From Amycolatopsis alkalitolerans (GTDB lineage: Bacteria; Actinomycetota; Actinomycetes; Mycobacteriales; Pseudonocardiaceae), in contig NZ_VDFW01000009.1 in NCBI RefSeq assembly GCF_006152065.1, forward strand, positions 62,001 through 126,000: a stretch of DNA of 64,000 bases. The letters run 5' to 3'. Below are positions 45,375 to 53,440 of this stretch, piece after piece. The number at the start of each line of letters is the position of its first letter. Within the stretch, counting starts at the first letter, position 1. The position numbers and the translations under genes are program-made. The notes beneath the pieces were generated by a model. The model saw nothing but the letters and a program-made list of their open reading frames with translations. It searched no databases and was not told the DNA's origin.

Positions 45375-46892
45375 GTGGTTTCCGACCACAATGATCAGCC
45401 CGAAAACGAACCTCGAGAAGAATGCGGCGTGTTCGGTGTCTGGGCGCCGGGCGAGGAAGTCGCGAAGATGGCCTACTACGGGCTGTACGCGCTGCAGCAC
45501 CGTGGCCAGGAGGCCGCCGGCATCTCGGTGTCGGACGGCAAGCAGATCGTCGTGTTCAAGGACCTCGGGCTCGTCAGCCAGGTCTTCGACGAGCAGGTGC
45601 TCTCCTCGCTGCAGGGGCACATCGCCGTCGGGCACTGCCGCTACTCCACCACCGGGTCCTCGACCTGGGAGAACGCCCAGCCGATGTTCCGCACGACCGC
45701 GACCGGTAGCGGGCTTTCCTTCGCGCACAACGGGAATCTGGTCAACACCGCCGAGCTGCGGGATCGCACCCGCGAAGCGGGCATCAAGCCCCACGCGGGG
45801 CTGACCGGGTCGTCGAGTGACTCCGACCTTGTCTGCGGCCTGCTCGCCGCGACGGCCGCCGACAAGGGCATCGAAGCCGCCGCGACGGAGCTGCTGCCCA
45901 CCCTGCGAGGCGCGTTCTGCCTGGTGTTCTCGGACGAAGAGACGCTCTACGCCGCACGCGACCCGCACGGCGTGCACCCGCTCGTGCTGGGCAGGCTCGA
46001 ACGCGGCTGGGTCGTCGCGAGCGAGACGGCGGCGCTGGACATCATCGGCGCGTCGTTCGTACGCGAGGTCGAGCCGGGTGAGCTGATCGCCATCGACACC
46101 GAAGGCCTGCGCTCGACGCGGTTCGCCGGGCCCGAACCCAAGGGCTGCGTCTTCGAGTACGTCTACCTCGCCCGTCCGGACACCTCCATCGCCGGCCGCA
46201 GCGTGCACGCGACCCGCGTGGACATCGGCAAACGGCTCGCGAAGGAGAGCCCGGTCGAGGCCGATCTGGTCATCCCGGTACCCGAGTCCGGCACCCCGGC
46301 CGCGATCGGGTACGCGCAGGCTTCGGGCGTGCCGTACGGCCAGGGTCTGGTGAAGAACGGCTACGTCGGCCGCACGTTCATCCAGCCGTCGCAGACGATC
46401 CGCCAGCTGGGCATCCGGCTCAAGCTCAACCCGCTGCGCGACGTGATCCGCGGCAAACGGCTGGTCGTGGTCGACGACTCCATCGTCCGTGGCAACACCC
46501 AGCGCGCGCTGGTCCGCATGCTGCGCGAGGCCGGGGCGCTCGAGGTGCACGTACGGATCGCGTCCCCGCCCGTGCGCTGGCCGTGCTTCTACGGCATCGA
46601 CTTCGCCTCGCGTGCGGAGCTGGTGGCCAACGGCGCGGACCTGGACGGTATCCGCCGGCTCATCGGCGCGGACTCGCTGGGGTACGTCTCGCTGGACGGT
46701 CTGGTCGCCGCGTCCGAGCAGCCGCGCTCGCGCCTGTGCACCGCGTGCTTCAGCGGTGAGTACCCGATCCCGCTGCCCGACGACGCACTCATCGGCAAGC
46801 ACGTACTGGAGAGCGTGAACGACGCTGCGGGCACATCCTTTTCCGTCACCCAGGCCGGGTACGGTGCTGGGGATGCCGTCCGGCGTCCCTGA
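45375..46892 (+). CDS. purF: Amidophosphoribosyltransferase
   Basis: Commits PRPP to purine synthesis by forming phosphoribosylamine from glutamine. 505 residues. A short propeptide precedes EECGVFGVW, so Cys17 becomes the catalytic N-terminal residue after processing. The glutaminase part has HRGQEAAGISV and GHCRYSTTGSS; the PRPP-binding loop is VVVDDSIVRGNTQRALV; RLCTACFSGEYPIP near the end has clustered Cys like the Fe-S-type enzymes of Bacillus, so an iron-sulfur cluster is possible. GTG 45375 follows AGGGAG. Transcribed with purM, 30 bp on. Confidence 0.97.
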   Translation: MVSDHNDQPENEPREECGVFGVWAPGEEVAKMAYYGLYALQHRGQEAAGISVSDGKQIVVFKDLGLVSQVFDEQVLSSLQGHIAVGHCRYSTTGSSTWENAQPMFRTTATGSGLSFAHNGNLVNTAELRDRTREAGIKPHAGLTGSSSDSDLVCGLLAATAADKGIEAAATELLPTLRGAFCLVFSDEETLYAARDPHGVHPLVLGRLERGWVVASETAALDIIGASFVREVEPGELIAIDTEGLRSTRFAGPEPKGCVFEYVYLARPDTSIAGRSVHATRVDIGKRLAKESPVEADLVIPVPESGTPAAIGYAQASGVPYGQGLVKNGYVGRTFIQPSQTIRQLGIRLKLNPLRDVIRGKRLVVVDDSIVRGNTQRALVRMLREAGALEVHVRIASPPVRWPCFYGIDFASRAELVANGADLDGIRRLIGADSLGYVSLDGLVAASEQPRSRLCTACFSGEYPIPLPDDALIGKHVLESVNDAAGTSFSVTQAGYGAGDAVRRP

Positions 46893-46922
46893 GCCGAGGA
46901 ACCAGTCTGGAGCCCGCTTGCC

Positions 46923-47996
46923 GTGAGCGAATCCACGAACGCTGCAACCTACGCCGCCGCGGGCGTCGACATCGAGGCCGGCGACGAAGCCGTCGAACTG
47001 CTCAAACCGCATGCCGAGCGGGCGAGCAGGCCGGAGGTGCTCGGCGGGGTCGGCGGGTTCGCGGGACTGTTCTCGCTCAAGCTCGACAAGTGGAAGGAGC
47101 CCGTGCTGGCGTCCTCCACGGACGGCGTCGGCACGAAGATCGCGGTCGCGCAGGCGCTCGACAAGCACGACACGGTCGGCGTCGACCTGGTGGCGATGGT
47201 GGTCGACGATCTGGTGGTCACCGGCGCCGAGCCGCTGTTCCTGCAGGACTACATCGCGGTCGGCAAGGTCCAGCCGAAGCGGATCGAAGCCCTGGTCAGC
47301 GGCATCGCCGACGGTTGTGTCCAGGCCGGCTGCGCGCTACTGGGCGGGGAAACCGCCGAGCACCCCGGGATGATGGGCGAGCACGACTACGACCTGTCCG
47401 CGACCGGGCTCGGTGTGGTCGACGCTTCGGACGTGCTCGGCCCGGAGCGCGTCCGCCCCGGCGACGTCGTGGTGGCCATGGGATCGTCGGGCCTGCACTC
47501 CAACGGCTACTCGCTGGCCCGCCACGTGCTGCTGGAGATCGCGCGGATGCCGCTGGAAGGGCATGTCGAGGAATTCGGCCGCACGCTCGGCGAGGAGTTG
47601 CTGGAGCCGACGAGGATCTACGCCAAGGATTGCCTGGCGCTGACCGCCGAGGCCGAGGTGCGCACGTACGCGCACATCACCGGCGGCGGGCTCGAGGCGA
47701 ACCTGGCCCGCGTGATACCGCGAGGGCTGACCGCCCGGCTCGACCGCGGGACCTGGACCCCGGCGCCGGTGTTCGCGCTGATCGCCCAGCGCGGCAAGGT
47801 CGAGCGTGCCGAGATGGAGAAGACGTTCAACATGGGCGTCGGCATGGTGGCGGTCATCGGCGCCGAGGACGTCGACCGCTCGCTCGCGGTGCTGACCGCA
47901 CGGCACGTCCCGGCCTGGGTGCTGGGCGAGGTTGCCGCCGCCGAGGGTGACGCCGATCGGCGCGCCGTGCTGTCGGGGGACCATCCCCGGTTCTGA
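46923..47996 (+). CDS. purM: Phosphoribosylformylglycinamidine cyclo-ligase (AIR synthetase)
   Basis: Converts FGAM to AIR with ATP. 357 residues of the PurM/ThiL fold: TYAAAGVDIEAGDEAVELL, LASSTDGVGTKIAVAQALDKHDTVGVDLVAMVVDDL, GGETAEHPGMM, VVVAMGSSGLHSNGYSLARHVLL and HITGGGLEANLARV. Begins with GTG 46923. Together with purSQL and purF it completes the AIR branch within this window. Confidence 0.97.
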   Translation: MSESTNAATYAAAGVDIEAGDEAVELLKPHAERASRPEVLGGVGGFAGLFSLKLDKWKEPVLASSTDGVGTKIAVAQALDKHDTVGVDLVAMVVDDLVVTGAEPLFLQDYIAVGKVQPKRIEALVSGIADGCVQAGCALLGGETAEHPGMMGEHDYDLSATGLGVVDASDVLGPERVRPGDVVVAMGSSGLHSNGYSLARHVLLEIARMPLEGHVEEFGRTLGEELLEPTRIYAKDCLALTAEAEVRTYAHITGGGLEANLARVIPRGLTARLDRGTWTPAPVFALIAQRGKVERAEMEKTFNMGVGMVAVIGAEDVDRSLAVLTARHVPAWVLGEVAAAEGDADRRAVLSGDHPRF

Positions 47997-48025
47997 GGTC
48001 TATGGGTTTTGCCCAGACTTTTGGC

Positions 48026-48031
48026 TATACT
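48026..48031 (+). promoter_or_regulatory. -10 box of the RelB-like antitoxin operon
   Basis: TATACT lies 6 bp before the ATG at 48038, so the antitoxin message is probably leaderless. No convincing -35 is present at the normal spacing. Confidence 0.5.
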
Positions 48032-48037
48032 CGTGGC

Positions 48038-48313
48038 ATGACCAGCACACCCGAAGTTCCGCTCGGAGAGGCCCGCGACCGGCTCTCGGAACTGGTCGTG
48101 GAGGTTTCGCGGACCCACCACCGGATCACCATCACGCGGCACGGTCATCCTGACGCGGTGCTCATCTCGCCTGACGACCTGGCGGCGCTGGAGGAAACGG
48201 TCGACATCCTGTCGCATCCCGAGGTGGCCGACGCTCTCCGGGAGGGCATCGAAGACGCCGGGGCTGGACGTTTCGCCGACACCGACGCGATCAAGGCCAA
48301 ATACCTGAGGTGA
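48038..48313 (+). CDS. RelB/Phd-family antitoxin
   Basis: 91 residues starting EVPLGEARDRLSELVVEVSRTHHRITITRHGHPDAVLISPDDLAALEETVDILSHPEVADALREG. This is the Phd/YefM-type fold: an N-terminal DNA-binding half with ITRHGxPxAVLIS and an acidic C-terminal tail that would neutralise the toxin. ATG 48038 is used rather than the earlier in-frame start because the -10 box lies between them. Its TGA overlaps the toxin GTG (GTGA). Probably represses its own promoter with the toxin. Confidence 0.9.
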   Translation: MTSTPEVPLGEARDRLSELVVEVSRTHHRITITRHGHPDAVLISPDDLAALEETVDILSHPEVADALREGIEDAGAGRFADTDAIKAKYLR

Positions 48314-48576
48314 CGATCCACGAGGTCCGGTTCACCGCCCGAGCCGAACGCGACCTGGACAAGCTGCCCGAGAAGATCGCGTCGGCCTGCGTCGCGTTCA
48401 TCTTCGGGCCTCTCGCCCAGGAACCGTACCGGCTGGGCAAACCGCTGGTCGGTGAGTTCGCTGGGACCTATTCGGCGCGGCGCGGACCGTACCGGGTGCT
48501 GTACGAAATCGACGACGATGAGATCGTGGTCGAGGTTCTGCACATCGACCATCGAGCCCATGTCTATCGACGATGA
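48310..48576 (+). CDS. RelE-family mRNA interferase toxin
   Basis: 88 residues: VRFTARAERDLDKLPEKIASACVAFIFGPLAQEPYRLGKPLVGEFAGTYSARRGPYRVLYEIDDDEIVVEVLHIDHRAHVYRR. The basic RGPYRVLYEI strand and the C-terminal HRAHVYRR fit RelE ribosome-dependent mRNA cleavage. GTG 48310, coupled to the antitoxin. It overlaps the next gene (arfB) by 17 bp. Confidence 0.92.
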   Translation: MTIHEVRFTARAERDLDKLPEKIASACVAFIFGPLAQEPYRLGKPLVGEFAGTYSARRGPYRVLYEIDDDEIVVEVLHIDHRAHVYRR

Positions 48577-48994
48577 TCTTGCCGTCACCCGCCGGTTCGT
48601 GATTCCGGCCGGTGAGCTGCGCGAACGGTTCTCCCGCTCCTCCGGGCCGGGCGGGCAGGGGGTCAACACCGCCGACTCACGCGTCGAGTTGTCCTTCGAC
48701 GTGGCGGGGTCGCCGTCCATTCCGGACGATCTGCGGCCACGGCTGCTCGCCCGGCTGGCCTCGCGGCTCTCGGACGGAGTCCTGACGATCGCCGCGAGCG
48801 AGCATCGCGCTCAGCTCGCCAACCGGGAGGCGGCTCGGGTGCGGCTGGTCTCGCTCCTGCGCGATGCCGCGGCCCCGCCGCCGCCGAAACGCCGTCCCAC
48901 CAAGCCGAGCCGTGGTGCCAAGGAGCGCCGGCTCGACGAGAAGAAACGCCGCGGCGAGGTCAAACGCGGCCGGCGCCGGCGTTACGAGGACTGA
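48560..48994 (+). CDS. arfB: ArfB-like peptidyl-tRNA hydrolase (GGQ protein)
   Basis: 144 residues. The GGQ loop SSGPGGQGVNTADSRVEL rescues stalled ribosomes by hydrolysing peptidyl-tRNA; a basic C-terminal tail (KRRPTKPSRGAKERRLDEKKRRGEVKRGRRRR) would reach into the empty mRNA channel. It starts at ATG 48560 inside the toxin gene's 3' end, so it may be translated from the toxin-antitoxin transcript. A rescue factor beside an mRNA interferase is a sensible pairing, since cut mRNAs stall ribosomes. Confidence 0.92.
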   Translation: MSIDDDLAVTRRFVIPAGELRERFSRSSGPGGQGVNTADSRVELSFDVAGSPSIPDDLRPRLLARLASRLSDGVLTIAASEHRAQLANREAARVRLVSLLRDAAAPPPPKRRPTKPSRGAKERRLDEKKRRGEVKRGRRRRYED

Positions 48995-49562
48995 CCGCCT
49001 CGACCAGCGGCGCCGGCTGCTGCGCCGGGATCTTGACCGGCACCGGGCGCCTTGCCCAGCCGCAACTCAACGTCGCGCTCGCGGCGACGCCGAGCGTGTT
49101 CAGCAGCACGTCGTCGGTCGAGGTGACCCGCCCCGCGTGCAGCAGGTACTGGGTCAGCTCCAGCACGACCGAAACCCCGAACGCCAGCGCCGTGATCCGC
49201 CGGATCGACCGCAGTGCCGGGAAACGCAGCGACACCAGCACGCCGAGGGGGGCAAGCAGGAGCAGGTTGCCGGCTATCTGCCACAGCGAACCGTTGCCGG
49301 CGAACTCGGTGAGGATGTCCGAGCCGGGCATCAGGTGCAGGGAACTGCCGTGCGAGTGGCCCACCGGCATCATCGTCAGCGCCAGAACTTCCAGCGCCAT
49401 CACGACAATCCCGGTGTCGAGACCGGATGTCGTCGCCGCGGACAGTGCCGGCCTGGTGCGGCTCCTCCAGTTCGTCAGCAGCCGCCACGCGAACAGCGCG
49501 AACGGGAGCGCGATGATCGTCACCGGAGCCAGAATGCCGAAACTCGCCGAAAGCACAGCCAC
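48960..49562 (-). CDS. VanZ family membrane protein
   Basis: 200 residues with about five hydrophobic helices. The VanZ-like part is LWQIAGNLLLLAPLGVLVSLRFPALRSIRRITALAFGVSVVLELTQYLLHAGRVTSTDDVLLNTLG. Related proteins affect teicoplanin tolerance in enterococci, but in actinobacteria the function is uncertain. GTG start at 49562. The 3' end overlaps the convergent arfB tail by 35 bp. Confidence 0.85.
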   Translation of the reverse strand: MAVLSASFGILAPVTIIALPFALFAWRLLTNWRSRTRPALSAATTSGLDTGIVVMALEVLALTMMPVGHSHGSSLHLMPGSDILTEFAGNGSLWQIAGNLLLLAPLGVLVSLRFPALRSIRRITALAFGVSVVLELTQYLLHAGRVTSTDDVLLNTLGVAASATLSCGWARRPVPVKIPAQQPAPLVEAVSPRNAGAGRV

Positions 49563-49699
49563 GCCTACCCCTTCCCCGACTCACCTACGAAGATGATCTT
49601 TGCAGCGGGGCCCGGAAACGGCAGAGCCGATCGAGTGCACTTTTCGGTGAAACGATGCTCGCTCGGCGTGGCGTTACGAAGGCGTGAACCGGGTTCGTG

Positions 49700-50590
49700 T
49701 TAAGGCGTGGCGGCTTGCCGCGCCCGTTCCAGAACGCGCTGGACATGCAGGCCGCGGCGCACATCGCAGGGATGGATCGTGGTGCCCGTGGCGATCATCG
49801 CGGCGAAATCGTCAAGCAGGGCGATGAACCGTTCGATTCCCGCGACCGGGCGACGAGCGAGTGCCCGGTAACCGTGCGCACCGAACACAGCGATCTCCGC
49901 CACCGTGGGCTCGACCGGCAGGCGCATGGACATCGCCGCTGTGCTGGCCGCACCGCCCTCATGGGTGAACACCAGATGCCACAGGTCTTCGGCCGTCCGG
50001 TGCGCGGCGACGACCTCGACGATCGGGCCGAGCGCGGCGTCGAGCAGATCGATCACGTGCGGGCCGACATCCGCCAGCGCCCCACTATCGTGTCGCCACG
50101 GCGAAGTGCTGTACGGCCCGGACAGCAGGGCGCCCGACAGCCATCGCGCGGAACCGCCGCTCCAACCACCGGCGGCGGCGAGATCGTCCAGCCACTCGCG
50201 GGTTTCGACCGCGTACCGCAGCGTGAACATGACGAGGCTCGCGACCTCCGCGGCGAGCACGGCTTCGGTGAGCCGCTCCGCGGATTCGAGATCCGGTGCT
50301 ATGGGCTTCTCGAGGATGACGTGCTTGCCCGCCTTGACGGCTTCCAGCGCGAACTCGGCCTGCACGGCCGGCGGTACGGCGAACGCGACCGCGTCCACCT
50401 GACCGAGCAACTCCGGGAGGCTCTGCGACACCGACGCGCCGTGCGCCTCACCGAGCTCGCGTGCGGCGTCCGGCCGGCGCGCCCACACGGTGGTCAGCGT
50501 CGTGCCGGGATGTTCGGCGAGCCCCGGGGCGTGCACGGCCTTCGCCCACGGGCCCGCGCCGACCAGGCCGACGCGTAGCGGCTCGTCCAT
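49700..50590 (-). CDS. Gfo/Idh/MocA family oxidoreductase
   Basis: 296 residues: an NAD(P)-binding N-terminal domain (RVGLVGAGPWAKAVHAPGLAEHPGTTLTTVWARRPDAARELGEAHG, then VILEKPIAPDLESAERL with the EKP catalytic Lys) and a C-terminal alpha/beta domain ending with HPCDVRRGLHVQRVLERA. Substrate is a polyol or sugar derivative, not assignable. It is transcribed after the hydroxyacyl-CoA dehydrogenase with a 2-bp gap, so they form an operon. Confidence 0.9.
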   Translation of the reverse strand: MDEPLRVGLVGAGPWAKAVHAPGLAEHPGTTLTTVWARRPDAARELGEAHGASVSQSLPELLGQVDAVAFAVPPAVQAEFALEAVKAGKHVILEKPIAPDLESAERLTEAVLAAEVASLVMFTLRYAVETREWLDDLAAAGGWSGGSARWLSGALLSGPYSTSPWRHDSGALADVGPHVIDLLDAALGPIVEVVAAHRTAEDLWHLVFTHEGGAASTAAMSMRLPVEPTVAEIAVFGAHGYRALARRPVAGIERFIALLDDFAAMIATGTTIHPCDVRRGLHVQRVLERARQAATP

Positions 50591-50592
50591 GG

Positions 50593-51453
50593 TCAGGAGT
50601 AGGAGTAGAAGCCGCGTCCGCTCTTCTTACCGAGCAGACCCGCGTCCACCATGCGCAGCAGGAGCGGCGGCGGCGAGTACAGCGGCTCCTTGAACTCCTC
50701 GTACATCGACTCCGCGATGGCCTTGATCGTGTCGAGGCCGATGAGATCGGACAGCCGCAGCGGACCCATCGGGTGCGCGGTACCCAGCTCCATCCCGCGG
50801 TCGATGTCCTCGGCGGAGGCGAACCCGGACTCGATCATCCGGATCGCGGAGAGCAGGTAGGGCACGAGCAACGAGTTCACGATGAACCCCGCGCGGTCCT
50901 GCGAGCGGATCACGGTCTTGCCGAGCAGCCCCGTCACGTGCTCGTCGGCGCGCTTGATCGTCTCCTCGCCGGTCAGCAGCGAGGGCACCAGTTCGACGAG
51001 CGGCAGCACCGGGACCGGGTTGAAGAAGTGGATGCCCACCACCTGCTCGGGACGGCCGGTGGCCATCCCGAGCTTCATGATCGGGATGGAGGACGTGTTC
51101 GAGGCGAAGATGGCGTCCTCGCGCTCGACGACCTTGTCGAGGGAACGGAAGATCTCGACCTTCGCCGCCTCCTGCTCGATGACGGCCTCGATCACGAGGT
51201 CGCGGTCAGCGAACGCCTCCACCTCGGTGGTGAAGGTGATCCGCTTCAGCGCGGCTTCCGCGTCGGACTCCGGCAGCTTGCCGTTGCGGACCGCGCGCTG
51301 CAGCGATTTCTCGATCCGCGCACGGCCGGACTCCAGCGCCGGCTGACTGACTTCGGTGACCATCACCTCGGCACCCGCTCGTGCGTGCACTTCGGCGATG
51401 CCAGAACCCATCAGTCCGGCACCCACGACGCCTACGCGCTGGATATCCGCCAC
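50593..51453 (-). CDS. 3-hydroxybutyryl-CoA dehydrogenase
   Basis: 286 residues: VGVVGAGLMGSGIAEVHARAGAEVMVTE (NAD loop), DLVIEAVIEQEAAKVEIFRSLDKVV, FASNTSSIPIMKLGMATGRPEQVVGIHFFNPVPVLPLVELVPS (catalytic His-Asn region) and AGFIVNSLLVPYLLSAIRMIE. Oxidises (S)-3-hydroxybutyryl-CoA, or the reverse in butyryl-CoA/PHB-type metabolism. GTG 51453 with GGAGG at 51463-51467. A terminator (51483-51538) separates it from the DUF3073 gene. Confidence 0.93.
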   Translation of the reverse strand: MADIQRVGVVGAGLMGSGIAEVHARAGAEVMVTEVSQPALESGRARIEKSLQRAVRNGKLPESDAEAALKRITFTTEVEAFADRDLVIEAVIEQEAAKVEIFRSLDKVVEREDAIFASNTSSIPIMKLGMATGRPEQVVGIHFFNPVPVLPLVELVPSLLTGEETIKRADEHVTGLLGKTVIRSQDRAGFIVNSLLVPYLLSAIRMIESGFASAEDIDRGMELGTAHPMGPLRLSDLIGLDTIKAIAESMYEEFKEPLYSPPPLLLRMVDAGLLGKKSGRGFYSYS

Positions 51454-51482
51454 GAAAACCTCCTCAGCGAACCCGGCGCATC

Positions 51483-51538
51483 ACGAGGAACGAGGGCGGG
51501 TCCCGGACTCTCCTCCGGTGCCCACCCTCGTGCCTCGT
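51483..51538 (-). terminator. Terminator after the DUF3073 gene
   Basis: On the minus strand, ACGAGGCACGAGGGTGGG pairs over 16 of 18 positions (one more as a wobble) with CCCGCCCTCGTTCCTCGT, 7 bp after the DUF3073 stop. It separates that gene from the hydroxybutyryl-CoA dehydrogenase. Confidence 0.75.
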
Positions 51539-51544
51539 CAGTCG

Positions 51545-51733
51545 TCAACGACGGTAGTCGTCGTCGTACTCGTCCGCGTACGGGTCCTCGTACTTTTCGT
51601 CCTCGTCGTGGGAGTTCTGAGAGGACTTACCTGACAGCTCGCGCTGCAAAGCATCGAAGTCCGTGTCGTGAGTGCTGTATTTGAGCTCTCGCGCCACCTT
51701 CGTCTGCTTGGCCTTAGCCCGGCCGCGCCCCAT
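51545..51733 (-). CDS. DUF3073 family protein
   Basis: 62 residues: MGRGRAKAKQTKVARELKYSTHDTDFDALQRELSGKS then an acidic tail with DEDEKYEDPYADEYDDDYRR. I recognise the N-terminal MGRGRAKAKQTKVARELKY as DUF3073, a small conserved actinobacterial protein found near purM, as here. The basic head and acidic tail suggest nucleic-acid or ribosome contact, but the function is unknown. The start is ATG 51733; the longer frame upstream has no homology features. Confidence 0.85.
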   Translation of the reverse strand: MGRGRAKAKQTKVARELKYSTHDTDFDALQRELSGKSSQNSHDEDEKYEDPYADEYDDDYRR

Positions 51734-51930
51734 GGCTCGACCCCCTCGCACAGGGACGGGGCGGCCGGGGGAAACGGCGGCCCCGCATGTCTCGACAACT
51801 GTTTCCTGTCCAACACCGTACCTTGTCGCGGGGGTTGAATGCGACGTGGCACCTGCTCCGGTGGCGAGAGTCTCGCCGGCTTCGCGTGGTCGGTGCACGG
51901 AGCGGGCCGCCGACGTGCCACGATTCAGTG

Positions 51931-52824
51931 GTGCTTCGACCGTTCGTGGCTTACCTCCGGGTGTACGAGCCCCTGTCCGCTTTCGGCGAACCAGCCTCGG
52001 ACCAGCTGAAAGAGGCCGTCGAAGCCGCCACCCTGAACCGGGCCTCGGTGGGCGAGCGCGAGCAGTGCATGTGGCTCAAATCACAAGCCGCGACGCCGAT
52101 CCGGCTGCTGCCCGCGGAGCTCGCCGACGGCCGAGCCGCACCCAGCACCACGACCGATCTGCTGGTGCTCGACGCGGCCGATGTCCCCGGCGAGGTGGGG
52201 CCCGGTCCGCTCATCTGCCCACTCGAACTGAGGGCCCGCTCGGCGGCCGCACTGGTTAGCTTCCTCGGCGACGCGTCGCCCGCGTTGACGGCATCCGTGC
52301 TCGACGCCGGCGGGGTCACCGCCGAGACGGTCCGGTCGCGGACGAACTCGGCACTCAGCGATCTGCCGAAGGCCGCCGTGCACGTGCTTTCGACCACCTG
52401 GACCGTGCCGCTGCCGTGGTTCGCCCTCGTCGATCCCGCCGAGAAGCGGCTCAACCTCGGCTCCGGCCAGGAGGATCCCGAACGCGAGCTGTCCTGGCGC
52501 GTCGCGATGCCGGACGCGCTCCGGCGGGCGGCCGAAGCCCGCGAACTGGTGGAGAGCACGCTCGGCGACTCCGGGCCGACCCGGATCCTGGAAGAGACCG
52601 AGCGGTGGCTGACGAACTTCGATCCGGCTTCGGCCGTGGAACTCGACTACGGCGGGCTGGTCCAGCTGATCGCGGACCCGATCCTCGAGTCGGACACGTC
52701 CGCCGAGGAAGTGCACCGGATCCTCGAAGCGCTGCGCGCGGGCGACGTCGAGCGGCTCGCGGAGTTGTTCAACGACCTGCGCGAGTACTGGGCCGAACTC
52801 GCCGCCCGCGAGCACTTTAACTAG
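51931..52824 (+). CDS. Conserved hypothetical protein
   Basis: About 297 residues starting VLRPFVAYLRVYEPLSAFGEPASDQLKEAVEA. No named domain is recognised; the middle contains VPLPWFALVDPAEKRLNLGSGQEDPERELSWRVAMPDALRRAAEARELVESTLGDSGPTRILEETERWL, and the C-terminus is acidic and helical. GTG 51931 (or 51928) is chosen as it precedes the conserved-looking N-terminus; the upstream frame shows DNA-like composition. Divergent from DUF3073 and convergent with rsiG (4-bp overlap). Confidence 0.7.
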   Translation: MLRPFVAYLRVYEPLSAFGEPASDQLKEAVEAATLNRASVGEREQCMWLKSQAATPIRLLPAELADGRAAPSTTTDLLVLDAADVPGEVGPGPLICPLELRARSAAALVSFLGDASPALTASVLDAGGVTAETVRSRTNSALSDLPKAAVHVLSTTWTVPLPWFALVDPAEKRLNLGSGQEDPERELSWRVAMPDALRRAAEARELVESTLGDSGPTRILEETERWLTNFDPASAVELDYGGLVQLIADPILESDTSAEEVHRILEALRAGDVERLAELFNDLREYWAELAAREHFN

Positions 52825-53438
52825 TCGTCGTCGCGGGCGCGCTCGGCCGCCAGTAGGTCGTCGACCAGGGAGGTGCGGTCGCGGTAGCGGGTGGCGATCT
52901 CCGAGTTGAGCAGGTCGACCACCGCCTGGACCTCGCGGCGGCGGGCCGAGACCGAGCTTTCCTCCTCGCCGTAGTCACGCAGGATTTCGGCGAGCTTCTC
53001 GTCGGAGTGCGAGCCGACGTCCGTCAGGTCCGAGTTGCCGACGAGCGCCTCCGCCTGGCGCCGGTGCTCGCCGGCGCGTGAAGGTTCCAGCGCCTGGTGG
53101 CGACCCGAGCCGCGGGCCGGGCGCAGCGCGTTGTCCGACAGGATCGTCGCCAGCTGCTCGACGATGCTGCTCTGCCCGCCGGTGCTGCGGCGCTGCTGCT
53201 CGGCGCGCACGATGTCGATCCGGGCGTGCAGGAGCCGGCGCAGATAGGACAGGTCGGTCTCCTCCTGCGCGGCCTCGTCACGCCGCTCACGCAGCTCCTC
53301 GAGCGAAAGATCGCCGAGGCCCTGCACGTAGCCGGGGTTCAGGACGCGGTCGATACGACGGCGTCCACCCGGCCGGACTTCGATCACGCGGACATCCTGC
53401 TCCATCGCGACCCGCCGCGCCAGGGCGGGTTCGTTCAT
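52821..53438 (-). CDS. rsiG: RsiG-like anti-sigma factor with c-di-GMP-binding motifs
   Basis: 205 residues, two long helices. The E(X)3S(X)2R(X)3Q(X)3D pattern known from Streptomyces RsiG, which binds cyclic di-GMP and sequesters sigma WhiG, is perfect at E160-S164-R167-Q171-D175. A first copy is at E60-S64-R67-H71-D75, with His for Gln. The two lie exactly 100 residues apart, on separate helices as in RsiG. The name aerial-mycelium-formation protein is used for relatives. Start ATG 53438 is 2 bp after the ygfZ stop; ATG 53405 is an alternative. The partner sigma is not in this window. Confidence 0.85.
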   Translation of the reverse strand: MNEPALARRVAMEQDVRVIEVRPGGRRRIDRVLNPGYVQGLGDLSLEELRERRDEAAQEETDLSYLRRLLHARIDIVRAEQQRRSTGGQSSIVEQLATILSDNALRPARGSGRHQALEPSRAGEHRRQAEALVGNSDLTDVGSHSDEKLAEILRDYGEEESSVSARRREVQAVVDLLNSEIATRYRDRTSLVDDLLAAERARDDD

Positions 53439-53440
53439 TT

